Notes: a model not told the origin generated them from the sequence alone. A stretch of DNA of 18,360 bases from an uncultured Bacteroidales bacterium (GCA_900322025.1 ONYJ01000039.1:1-18360), one strand, 5' to 3'; shown: positions 1-6,883, counted from the stretch's first letter. Numbers and translations are program-made.

Positions 1-341
1 AGACTTTCATCAACAAACTCCTGATAGACAAAAAAACAAAAGACTGGTACAACCAGCAGAGTGAGGCTATATTTAAATATTTTGAAGCTCTATTCAAAAA
101 AAACGATATTTATGCCGGCTGCAAGAGCACAACGCAGAATGTAAATGCAGTAAAGTCTTTTATCAAAGAATTTGGATTGGAACTTTATTGGGGAACTTTA
201 GACAATAGCAGCAACCCTCAAAAGCTGATTTGGAACAACACGGATTTTATAGAATTAGACCAAATACCACTGGGATGTTTTAACCAACTTGTAGAAACTG
301 ATTATGATGAAGCAGTTATTGATTTTCTTTTTTATAATTGA
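1..341 (+). CDS. 3' end of an unrecognised protein (5' end outside window)
   Basis: An open frame enters from the left edge (codons in phase with base 3) and ends at TGA 339-341, giving about 112 residues of C-terminus. The visible part is soluble-looking and rich in Lys, Asn, Phe and Tyr, beginning TFINKLLIDKK and ending DEAVIDFLFYN. There is no membrane segment, repeat or motif I recognise, so no function is assigned. It reads like a real protein because amino-acid use is balanced and there is no stop across the whole stretch. Its last 38 bases overlap the start of the next gene in another frame, which suggests the two are co-transcribed. The protein start and total length are unknown. Confidence 0.6.
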   Translation, partial: TFINKLLIDKKTKDWYNQQSEAIFKYFEALFKKNDIYAGCKSTTQNVNAVKSFIKEFGLELYWGTLDNSSNPQKLIWNNTDFIELDQIPLGCFNQLVETDYDEAVIDFLFYN

Positions 342-966
342 TGGTCTATTGGGCTGTAATTCACTTTATGCCCAAAAGACTGAGCTGATGCCGGATGGGC
401 AGAGAAACTTTTTTGAGGGCTATTGGAAATATGCTTCACAAAACAGGGATACTGTTTTCATAATAAAACTGAAGTATCTTCCAATAGAGAATGGCCTTAA
501 CTGCTACATAGGCTCATATCTGTATTTTGACCCTGAGATAAAGGAAAATAATTTTCAGGTGCTTTCAGACTACTTAGATATGAATACATACGAAGAGTTT
601 TGGGAAGTCTATTTTGAAAGCTTGCGCGCAGGGAATAACTTTATTGCAATTGATGTTTCCGGGAAAAACTTCTATGAAATGACGGGTTCTTTCTATGATT
701 ACAAACTCAACACTTACCATGGTAAGGTTACACTGTCTGTAGTTTCTGCCCAAGAGGGGGCGGAGACCATCATGTGGCACTTAGAAGAGGGAGAGGGAAT
801 CTTTTTTTACGCTGAGGGAGAGGAGGATCCTAATGAGATGTTCAACTTCTCAGTACCGTGGGATATTGTACTTGAAAAAATGCATGACCTTACAGAGTTT
901 GAAGATATGGGAATCGTACTGCCACCCCTACCTCAAAGACGCAGTGTAATTAAGGAAGAGGAGTAA
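304..966 (+). CDS. Exported protein or lipoprotein of unknown function, 220 aa
   Basis: The N-terminus is a signal peptide: MMKQ, a hydrophobic stretch, then a lipobox-like LLGC with Cys18, closely followed by a second possible signal peptidase I site (SLYA before Gln). It may therefore be a lipoprotein or a cleaved periplasmic protein. The mature part is acidic and aromatic-rich (FEGYWKY near residue 38, many Tyr, Phe and Glu) and ends in a charged tail. It faintly recalls the small secreted DUF6705-type proteins of Bacteroidota, but I would not assign it without a profile search. The ATG at 304 lies inside the preceding gene, and a second Met follows directly. No Shine-Dalgarno sequence is visible, which is normal in this phylum. 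Downstream lies the hairpin-repeat array, then the converging feoAB gene. Confidence 0.7.
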   Translation: MMKQLLIFFFIIDGLLGCNSLYAQKTELMPDGQRNFFEGYWKYASQNRDTVFIIKLKYLPIENGLNCYIGSYLYFDPEIKENNFQVLSDYLDMNTYEEFWEVYFESLRAGNNFIAIDVSGKNFYEMTGSFYDYKLNTYHGKVTLSVVSAQEGAETIMWHLEEGEGIFFYAEGEEDPNEMFNFSVPWDIVLEKMHDLTEFEDMGIVLPPLPQRRSVIKEEE

Positions 967-990
967 CATTCTACATGTACAAGATACGGC

Positions 991-1208
991 CTTTTCGATA
1001 AGTCAACTGAGAAAAACAAGCCTGCTTGAGTTTGCCATAGCGAGAAACTTTTCGGTAAGCCAAATGAGCAAAGAGATGCTTGCATAGCTTTGCCATGGCG
1101 AGAAACTTTTCGATAAGCCAAATGAGCAAAGCAAAACTTGTTTTAGATTTGCCATGGCGAGAAAAGTTGCAGTAAAAAGTTGCAGTGAAAAGCTGCGTGA
1201 AACGAACC
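991..1208 (+). repeat. Three-unit repeat array with variable palindromic core
   Basis: Three units start at 991, 1048 and 1106 (period 57-58 nt). Each has a left arm like CTTTTCGATAAGCCAAATG followed by AGCAAA, a 16-17 nt centre, and a right arm TTTGCCATGGCGAGAAA. The centres differ but each is a perfect small palindrome: CAAGC-CT-GCTTG (1017-1028), ATGC-TT-GCAT (1076-1085) and AAAAC-TT-GTTTT (1133-1144). The left arm's GCAAA can pair with the right arm's TTTGC, and GCC and ATG with GGC and CAT, making a longer bulged hairpin. The last unit carries a tail ending GTGAAACGAACC. A fourth copy lies at 13291-13366. The array fills the space between two convergent genes, where it could act in mRNA 3'-end formation or be a REP/MITE-like element. 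It is not a classic terminator because no T-run follows the hairpins. Confidence 0.85.
1161..1198 (+). repeat. 13-nt direct repeat, three copies, in the array tail
   Basis: Units at 1161-1173 (GAAAAGTTGCAGT), 1174-1186 (AAAAAGTTGCAGT) and 1187-1198 (GAAAAGCTGCGT, one base shorter) sit in tandem inside the right-hand tail of the last large repeat. The related copy at 13291-13366 has only one such unit before the shared GTG-A/G-A/G end, so the triplication appears to be a local expansion of about 26 nt. Confidence 0.8.
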
Positions 1209-1229
1209 TTGCTCGTCAATGGAGTATTG

Positions 1230-3827
1230 TTATGATAAAAATGCAAAAGCCTTAGAAACTACAAACGCTACAACCCAAGCGAGTACGAGAGTGTAACACA
1301 CTGTAAACATAGCCCATTTCCAACTACCGGTTTCTGTTTTTATGGCACCAATTGTAGCTATGCATGGAAAATATATCAAGGTAAAAACCATAAAAGCAAG
1401 GGCTATTGCCGGTGTGAGAATATCGCCCAAGATAAATTGACCGTTTATGGTATAAAGCATATTCATGGTGCTTACCACTATTTCTTTAGCCGCCATTCCG
1501 CTGAGCAACGACACGCTTTCTTGCCAGTGGAAGCCGATAGGTGAAAGAATAGGGGCAACAAAGTTTCCGATAGCCGCCAAGTAAGAGTGTTCCAATCTTG
1601 CTGCAGGGTCTGGATCGCAGGTGGGGAAATAGCTTAATGCCCAAACTATTAGCGTTCCGATTAGTATAACGGTTGCTATTTTATGCAAATACTGCTTGCC
1701 TTTATCCCAAGTATCTCTCAGCAGCGATTTCCAAGTAGGAATTCTGTATGGTGGCAGTTCCATTACAAATGGAGTTTCGTCTGAGTTAAACAGAAATTTA
1801 CTAAAAATCTTTGCCATAAGTGCAGCCAGAAGAACTCCACCAAAATATATGCAGAAAATTACCAAACCTGCACTCTTTGGGAAGAAAATGCCCGCAAGAA
1901 GAATGTAAATGGGGAGCCTTGCATTACAACTTATAAGTGGATTGATGAGAATAGTTATCATTCTGGCATTGCGGTTTTCTATGGTTCTGGTTGCCATAAC
2001 TGCCGGTACATTACAGCCAAAGCCCATCATAAGAGGAATAAAACTTCTGCCGTGCAGACCAAACAGGTGCATAATTTTATCCATAATAAAAGCGGCTCTG
2101 GCCATATATCCGCTGGCTTCTAAAATAGAAATAAAGAAGAACAATATCAGAATGTTAGGTAGAAACACCAAAACTCCACCTACGCCTGTAATTATACCAT
2201 CCACCACTAAATCTTTGAACCATCCGTTATTCATTGCAGAGCCAAGAACTTCGCCGAGCTTTTCTACACCTAAGTCTATCCAGTCCATAGGATACTGCCC
2301 GAGAGTGAAAGTGGCCTGAAAAATCAGATACATTGCAACAAGGAAGATAGGAAAACCTAACCATCTGTTAGTTACGATATTATCTATTTTTTCGGTTAAT
2401 GTTTTACCTCGTTTTTTCTCTCCTCTGCGATAGGTTTCTCTCAAGGCTCCGTCTATAAACCCATACTTGGCATCCATAATGGCATTTTCCGGAGTGTTGC
2501 GGAGTTCTTTCTCTATGCTTTCTACTTCTTCGTCTCTAACTTTTAGGATATGCTGTTTGTTGGCAAAACTATTTAAGACTTGCTCTATTTCGGAGTCGTG
2601 CTGGAGTATCCGTATTGCAATGTAACGTGGTGTAAATTCGTCCATTGCATTTGGATTTTTGTAGATTTCTTCACGCAATCGCTCTATGCTTTTTTCTAAA
2701 ACCGGACCATGGTTGATATGTATGTGCTTTAGAATGGAGCTTACATTTTCTCCGCCTTGCTGTGGCTTGCATGCGGGTTGGATGCATTGTGCTGTTCCGT
2801 TGTGCTGGTTTTGGCCCGTTTGTAAGTTCTGCTCCGGTTGCTTATAGGGTGCTTGCGCTGGTACACCTTCAAATGTATTTTGGCTTTTTGATTTAGTGTT
2901 GGTTTTGAGCGGATAACGGCCGTCTGCTCCGGTAGAGTTTACAAAATCGCCTTCTTCGTAGAGTTCTATAACAGCATTGAACAGTTCTGCAATACCTCTG
3001 TTTTTAACAGATACGGTAGGCACAACCGGAATACCAAGAAGTTTCTCTAACTCTTTGTAATCCAATACATCTCCCTTACCCTCCAACTCGTCGTACATAT
3101 TGAGAGCTATAACCATTCTCAGGTTCATGTCTATCAGCTGTGTTGTAAGGAAGAGGTTTCTTTCTAAGTTAGAGGCATCCACAACATTGACAATTATATC
3201 CGGTTTATCTCTGACAATAGTATTTCTTACATATTTTTCTTCCGGACTATAAGCTGATATTGAGTAGGTTCCCGGCAGATCTATCAAGGTTATCCGATAG
3301 CCTTTGTAGTACATTTTGCCTTTTACTGCATCTACCGTAACCCCACTATAGTTGCCCACTCTTTGATGGCTTCCGCTTGCCCTGTTGAACAAACTTGTTT
3401 TACCGCAGTTGGGATTGCCTACAAGGGCTACTGTTATTTCTTTGCTTTTTTCTCGTGCGCCTCTGTAGAGAGCATCTTCTTCATCGGAAAGTTTGGTGAG
3501 CGAGTCTCTGAATGAACATCCTGTTTCCGCACAGCCGGCGCAAGTAGGAATAAAGTTTCCTTTGCGTGGATTATGTTCTTTAGCAAGGTGCTCGGCTTCT
3601 TCTACACTAATTACTTCTATCTGAGAAGCTTCTTTTAGTCTTAACGAAACATGATAGCCTAATATCTGATACTCTACAGGGTCTTGCAGGGGAGCTTTGT
3701 GGATTACCTCAACTGTTTTACCCTGAACAAAACCCATTTCCAAGATTCGTTTACGGAAGCCTCCGTGCCCCTGAATCTTTACAATGACTCCTTTGTCGCC
3801 GGTATTAAGATCGGATAATCTACTCAT
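1230..3827 (-). CDS. feoB: FeoA-FeoB fusion ferrous iron transporter
   Basis: This is an inner-membrane GTP-gated Fe(II) importer, 865 aa. Residues 1-76 form a FeoA (SH3-like) domain. A hinge with Cys96, Cys99 and Cys104 follows. The FeoB G domain runs from about 131: G1 GNPNCGKT (137-144), G2 Thr164, G3 DLPG (183-186), G4 NMYD (243-246) and G5 SVK (273-275). The C-terminal half has the paired Gate segments with GFGCNVPAVMATR and the intervening FeoB_C helices. Between the G domain and the conserved HIHINHG segment (368-374) lies an unusual Gln/Asn/Lys-rich stretch, about 298-364, with two more cysteines (348 and 353). The start at 3827 is supported by the FeoA N-terminus and by a -7 box placed immediately upstream. 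It is transcribed divergently from the DUF4465 lipoprotein. The family assignment is certain; the role of the linker is unknown. Confidence 0.97.
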   Translation of the reverse strand: MSRLSDLNTGDKGVIVKIQGHGGFRKRILEMGFVQGKTVEVIHKAPLQDPVEYQILGYHVSLRLKEASQIEVISVEEAEHLAKEHNPRKGNFIPTCAGCAETGCSFRDSLTKLSDEEDALYRGAREKSKEITVALVGNPNCGKTSLFNRASGSHQRVGNYSGVTVDAVKGKMYYKGYRITLIDLPGTYSISAYSPEEKYVRNTIVRDKPDIIVNVVDASNLERNLFLTTQLIDMNLRMVIALNMYDELEGKGDVLDYKELEKLLGIPVVPTVSVKNRGIAELFNAVIELYEEGDFVNSTGADGRYPLKTNTKSKSQNTFEGVPAQAPYKQPEQNLQTGQNQHNGTAQCIQPACKPQQGGENVSSILKHIHINHGPVLEKSIERLREEIYKNPNAMDEFTPRYIAIRILQHDSEIEQVLNSFANKQHILKVRDEEVESIEKELRNTPENAIMDAKYGFIDGALRETYRRGEKKRGKTLTEKIDNIVTNRWLGFPIFLVAMYLIFQATFTLGQYPMDWIDLGVEKLGEVLGSAMNNGWFKDLVVDGIITGVGGVLVFLPNILILFFFISILEASGYMARAAFIMDKIMHLFGLHGRSFIPLMMGFGCNVPAVMATRTIENRNARMITILINPLISCNARLPIYILLAGIFFPKSAGLVIFCIYFGGVLLAALMAKIFSKFLFNSDETPFVMELPPYRIPTWKSLLRDTWDKGKQYLHKIATVILIGTLIVWALSYFPTCDPDPAARLEHSYLAAIGNFVAPILSPIGFHWQESVSLLSGMAAKEIVVSTMNMLYTINGQFILGDILTPAIALAFMVFTLIYFPCIATIGAIKTETGSWKWAMFTVCYTLVLAWVVAFVVSKAFAFLS

Positions 3828-3832
3828 AGCCG

Positions 3833-3840
3833 CAAAGGTA
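3833..3840 (-). promoter_or_regulatory. -7 box of feoAB promoter, implying a near-leaderless mRNA
   Basis: On the minus strand the sequence reads TACCTTTG, an exact TAnnTTTG -7 box, ending only five bases before the ATG at 3827. With usual Bacteroidota spacing, transcription would start at or within a base or two of the start codon. No clear TTTG -33 element is seen; the upstream DNA is a run of TATAATATAAT-like bases. The box is seen directly; the start point is inferred. Confidence 0.45.
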
Positions 3841-3862
3841 CACTATTTGCATATTATATTAT

Positions 3863-3880
3863 ATACCCATTTTTAGGTAT
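3863..3880. promoter_or_regulatory. Inverted repeat, candidate operator between feoAB and lipoprotein genes
   Basis: ATACC (3863-3867) and GGTAT (3876-3880) form a perfect 5-bp inverted repeat with an 8-nt AT-rich centre. It lies 36-53 bases upstream of the feoAB start and about 35 bases before the -7 box of the divergent gene, which is where an iron-responsive regulator could act on both. It does not match a textbook Fur box, and a repeat this short can arise by chance. Confidence 0.25.
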
Positions 3881-3913
3881 TCATAAATTGATTAACGATG
3901 CAACCGAATCCAC

Positions 3914-3921
3914 TATATTTG
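3914..3921 (+). promoter_or_regulatory. -7 box for the DUF4465 lipoprotein gene
   Basis: TATATTTG matches TAnnTTTG exactly. The nearest TTG upstream (in AAATTGATT) is 23 bases away, slightly further than the usual 19-21. The predicted transcript would start near 3927 and have a leader of about 58 nt before the ATG at 3986. Confidence 0.5.
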
Positions 3922-3985
3922 CATCTTCTTAGAAGAAATGTGTAAAATTTTTAGAGTTTTAATTTTTTAGATAAGACATTAAGAC

Positions 3986-4828
3986 ATGATGAAAAAGACT
4001 TTTGTTTTAGCCACAATTATCGCCGGAGTTTTGAGCATAGTGGCTTGTAATAAAACTAATCATGAGAAATTTCCGTTCTATCAGGAAGTTGCAACATTCG
4101 ATAATTTAGGTAGCGGGATGTATGCGGCCGATGTATATGGAGATAATCTTTATGGGCATGGTTACTATTGGTTAGACCCTAATACAGGCCTGGGCTCAAA
4201 GCCGGTAGGAGATCAATATAATATGGGAGGAACAGCTGTAGGTAATTTTCCGGCAGTAGTTCTCACTCCGGAAACTGCTCATGAGTGGTATAAATCTCAA
4301 CTTGCAGTAGATTTTGAAAACCTCAGAGGATTTCCCGGTTATAACAATACGGAGCATTGCCTGATTTCTTTTGGATGTTCAGATCCGGCAAAACCATATA
4401 CAGCCCCAACTATAAACTTTACAGATACAGATACAACAACAAGAGTTATAGACGGACTCTTTGTTTGCAATACTTCTTATGCCCTTGCTCAGATGACTAC
4501 AGATTTTGGCAGCGGGGCTCCTATGAGCGTAGCTAATAAGGGTTATTTTAAGGTTATTTTTACAGGCTTGGATGCAAGCGGTAGAGAAACCGGCCAAGTT
4601 GAGGCGTACCTTGCAAATTACAGAGAAGGCAATACCTTTATACTCAGACAGTGGATGCCAGTTCAACTAACCTCGCTGGGAAGAATCCATGCTCTTAAAA
4701 TAGATTTAGAGAGTTCCGATACAGGAGCCTCCGGTATGAACACTCCTGCTTATGTGGCAATAGACTGCATAGTTGTGCGCATAGATGAGGGCACTAAGGC
4801 TGTACCTAACAAAGACAATATCTGGTAG
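3986..4828 (+). CDS. DUF4465 domain lipoprotein
   Basis: A 280-aa protein with a lipoprotein signal (MMKKTFVLAT, hydrophobic core, then VAC with Cys21), so it is probably anchored to a membrane leaflet. The rest fits the DUF4465 pattern: a Phe/Gly-rich N-terminal beta region, VCNTSYALAQM near 160, a GYFKVIFTGLDASGRETG segment, EAYLANYREGN, then LTSLGRIHALKIDLESSDTG and the hallmark GMNTPAYVAIDCI near the C-terminus. The family is predicted to be all-beta and carbohydrate-binding-like. From memory, some members sit beside outer-membrane uptake systems, including cobalamin loci, but no TonB receptor is next to this one. The divergent position against feoAB makes a role in metal or cofactor capture possible; this is inference. 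The gene runs into a structured hairpin region that may end transcription. Confidence 0.85.
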   Translation: MMKKTFVLATIIAGVLSIVACNKTNHEKFPFYQEVATFDNLGSGMYAADVYGDNLYGHGYYWLDPNTGLGSKPVGDQYNMGGTAVGNFPAVVLTPETAHEWYKSQLAVDFENLRGFPGYNNTEHCLISFGCSDPAKPYTAPTINFTDTDTTTRVIDGLFVCNTSYALAQMTTDFGSGAPMSVANKGYFKVIFTGLDASGRETGQVEAYLANYREGNTFILRQWMPVQLTSLGRIHALKIDLESSDTGASGMNTPAYVAIDCIVVRIDEGTKAVPNKDNIW

Positions 4829-4915
4829 CATCTTCAGTTTCTTCAGCGATAAACGAGCATATTGAGTAAATTCTGCCTTCAAAAAAACATTGCGCTTCTA
4901 TTTTGAAATTGTAAA

Positions 4916-5057
4916 GCACAGCCATATCTAAAAATCGGAAAAGATGACTTGCGGTGCTGCTAACCCCCGTTCATAGGTGGGGACCGGGAGCATTTTTTGC
5001 CGTTTTTGACGCTAGTCCCCTGTTGGAAGTGGGGACTAAGAGCGTTTTAGGCTGTGC
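4916..5057 (+). other. Nested structured region with two tandem related hairpins
   Basis: An outer stem pairs GCACAGC (4916-4922) with GCTGTGC (5051-5057) and continues, after a 5-nt bulge, as CTAAAA (4928-4933) with TTTTAG (5045-5050). Inside are two 35-nt hairpins 52 nt apart. The first (4958-4992) pairs TGCT with AGCA and CCCC with GGGG. The second (5010-5044) pairs CGCTAGTCCCC with GGGGACT and, after three bases, AGCG. The closing pair differs (T-A against C-G) but pairing is kept, as expected of a duplicated, selected hairpin. It occupies most of the 267-nt gap between convergent genes (4829-5095). No protein is supported there. It may be a terminator pair, a REP-like element or a structured RNA. 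Confidence 0.6.
4958..4998 (+). terminator. Possible terminator of the DUF4465 gene
   Basis: The first inner hairpin (4958-4992, GC-rich inner stem CCCC/GGGG) is followed directly by six T (4993-4998) and shortly after by five more (5003-5007). This has the form of an intrinsic terminator for the plus strand, though it stands about 130 nt beyond the stop codon at 4828. The reverse direction has no comparable T-run. Confidence 0.45.
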
Positions 5058-5095
5058 GTCTTTAACAAATATGCAAAATTCGGAATTCTCTGCCA

Positions 5096-6808
5096 TTAGA
5101 AAGTTTTTTCTTCTAACGGAATAGCCTCCATCTCTTTTGCTATGGCATCTAACCATTTCTGTGGATAACCCGGTTGATTTGGCATTACAGAATTATCTGG
5201 ATTGTATATGGTTTTGAAAGAACCATCCGGATTTTGCTTTTTGATATTACCATCTATGTACTTGACCAGCAAGTATTCGTCTAATTTTTTGAATCTGCGG
5301 AACATTCTGTCTGCAAATTTATTAGACCATTCTGTGAGATAGGCCTTAACCTTTTGAATATCGTTGCTTTCCTGTAGTATTCTGTTGGCATTGGCATCTA
5401 CTTCCGGTATTATCTTCAAGGCTCCGTTTTCATGTTCGTCTATAGCAGCCTTTATTTCCGGAGCTATATCTTTGTATCTGCTATAAGCAAAATTTGCTAT
5501 TCGGTTGAACAGCCAAAAAGCAGAAGAATCGGAGTATCTTACCATGCTGCCATTGCCTGTGCGGAAGCACATAGGAGCTTCTAAGCCGCTGGAGTAAACT
5601 GGTGTGAGAGAGCTGGTTGCAGTATCATCCACTCCAAACCATATAATGCCTCCAATAACATCCGGCAGCCAACTTCTTGCTTGGCCAAGTAGCCAAAAGC
5701 CTGTTTGCTGTGTGGCTATGCTTCTTTCAAACTGATATTTTTTCCCACCTGAAACAAAAGACATTGGTCTCCATCTGTATGGGTTTTCGTATGGGCCTGC
5801 CCCTAAATCGAATCTGAATTCGAAAGGTGTGTTTTCAAAGTGATCTCTCATGGCATCTGCCACATCTTTAACGGTGAGTGGACGCGCCGGCTTTATGTAT
5901 AGGGGCATTTTATTTGCAGGATTTGTACCGGCAGCATAATCGAGATAATAAGAGGCTTCTTTATCGCCGATTTGTCCTCCTCCTAAAATATTGAAGAAGC
6001 TCCATACTCTGGTTTCGCAACCTCTGAGCGTACCGAAAGAAGCCGGTGCAAAAGCATCGCAGAAACTGAATTGATTATCAGGACCGCTATAGTATCCGTT
6101 TTCTTTTGCAAACTTTATTATATCCTTTGAATACAGACAGTTTTCCGGATCGTTGAGAGGGAAAGTAGAAATTCTTGAACAGTTAGCATGTCCGGAAATA
6201 TATCCGTCCGGAATGCGTATGGCCACCCAGTTAGCCCCTTTATTCAGGTTTTTACCGTCTTTGCCGAGCTTTACTCCTTTTCCAACTATTTCCATAATCC
6301 AGACTTCATTTTTATCTGCTATAGAGAAGCTTTCTCCCGATGAGCAGTAGCCGTAGGTGTCCATCATATCTGCTATAACTTTGATGGCTTCTCTGGCTGT
6401 TTTGGCTCTTTGGAGGGTAAGGTAAATGAGCGAGCCATAGTCTATGCCTGTTGTAGTATCTATCAAAGACTCACGCCCTCCAAATGTAGTTTCTGTTATA
6501 ATCAGCTGAAACTCATTCATATTGCCCATAGTAGAATAGGTTTGCTTTACCTGAGGAATATCCATAAGGTATCGTCCGGAATCCCATTCATAAACTTTTA
6601 TCATTGTGCCTTTAGGCCAGATGCCGCCAATGTGGTGATAAAGTTCGCCATAGGTTGTGTGTGAATCTGCGGCGTAAGTAACCATAATGCTGCCGTCTTT
6701 AGAGGCTCCCTTGGTTACGATAATGTTAGTGCAAGCCAAAGTTGTTTCGATAGATACTATAGAAACAAGGGCTGTAATCATTGCAATAAAACTGAATCTG
6801 TTTTTCAT
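5096..6808 (-). CDS. C69-family dipeptidase, exported
   Basis: A 570-aa N-terminal-nucleophile peptidase that would cleave dipeptides in the periplasm. The signal peptide MKNRFSFIAM plus hydrophobic core ends just before Cys26 in TTLACTNIIV, the expected catalytic nucleophile exposed by processing. Further family hallmarks are KDGSIMVTYAADSH (near 37-50), GESFSIADKNEVWIMEIVG, AIRIPDGYISGHAN and GYPQKW near the end. Length is usual for the Bacteroidota members. The frame stays open up to 6880, but the ATG at 6808 is chosen because it gives a normal signal peptide and because the -7 box at 6852-6859 would place the transcript start downstream of the longer candidate start. It is divergent from the small periplasmic protein at 6884. 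Confidence 0.93.
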   Translation of the reverse strand: MKNRFSFIAMITALVSIVSIETTLACTNIIVTKGASKDGSIMVTYAADSHTTYGELYHHIGGIWPKGTMIKVYEWDSGRYLMDIPQVKQTYSTMGNMNEFQLIITETTFGGRESLIDTTTGIDYGSLIYLTLQRAKTAREAIKVIADMMDTYGYCSSGESFSIADKNEVWIMEIVGKGVKLGKDGKNLNKGANWVAIRIPDGYISGHANCSRISTFPLNDPENCLYSKDIIKFAKENGYYSGPDNQFSFCDAFAPASFGTLRGCETRVWSFFNILGGGQIGDKEASYYLDYAAGTNPANKMPLYIKPARPLTVKDVADAMRDHFENTPFEFRFDLGAGPYENPYRWRPMSFVSGGKKYQFERSIATQQTGFWLLGQARSWLPDVIGGIIWFGVDDTATSSLTPVYSSGLEAPMCFRTGNGSMVRYSDSSAFWLFNRIANFAYSRYKDIAPEIKAAIDEHENGALKIIPEVDANANRILQESNDIQKVKAYLTEWSNKFADRMFRRFKKLDEYLLVKYIDGNIKKQNPDGSFKTIYNPDNSVMPNQPGYPQKWLDAIAKEMEAIPLEEKTF

Positions 6809-6820
6809 ATATTTTATAAC

Positions 6821-6848
6821 TTTGTTTTCCGATAAGGAATAATCTTTG
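6821..6848 (+). promoter_or_regulatory. Weak promoter candidate for the 6884 gene
   Basis: TTTG at 6821-6824 and AATCTTTG at 6841-6848 resemble -33 and -7 boxes. The -7 has one mismatch to TAnnTTTG (A for T at the first base) and the 16-nt spacer is short. Its -7 half is one arm of the palindrome ATCTTTG-TTC-CAAAGAT (6842-6858), whose other arm serves the opposite strand. Confidence 0.35.
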
Positions 6849-6851
6849 TTC

Positions 6852-6880
6852 CAAAGATAGTGTAAATTAAAGACAAACAA
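6852..6880 (-). promoter_or_regulatory. Promoter of the C69 dipeptidase gene
   Basis: The minus strand reads TATCTTTG at 6859-6852, an exact TAnnTTTG box, with TTG at 6880-6878 after an 18-nt spacer as a -33 candidate. Transcription would begin near 6846, giving a leader of about 38 nt to the ATG at 6808. Confidence 0.5.
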
Positions 6881-6883
6881 GAA

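Noticed and set aside
991..1208. CRISPR array
   Set aside because: Only three units, the conserved parts are on both sides of the variable centre, and the centres are palindromic rather than foreign spacers. No cas genes are present.
991..1208. Integron attC sites
   Set aside because: The bulged, folded layout is similar, but no GTTRRRY/RYYYAAC ends, no cassette genes between units and no integrase are seen.
971..1246. A 91-codon minus-strand frame (and a 62-codon one) across the spacer between the first genes
   Set aside because: They are translations of the tandem hairpin repeat; the periodicity of the peptide follows the 57-nt DNA unit and there is no family-like sequence.
1909..2319. 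136-codon plus-strand frame within feoB
   Set aside because: It lies antisense to the highly conserved Gate region of FeoB and shows no protein-family features.
4971..5156. 61-codon minus-strand frame over the hairpin region
   Set aside because: Its sequence is explained by the two tandem hairpins and the antisense or 3' end of the C69 gene.
6809..6880. Longer N-terminus of the C69 dipeptidase starting at 6880
   Set aside because: The extra 24 residues precede a normal signal peptide and lie upstream of the predicted transcript start.
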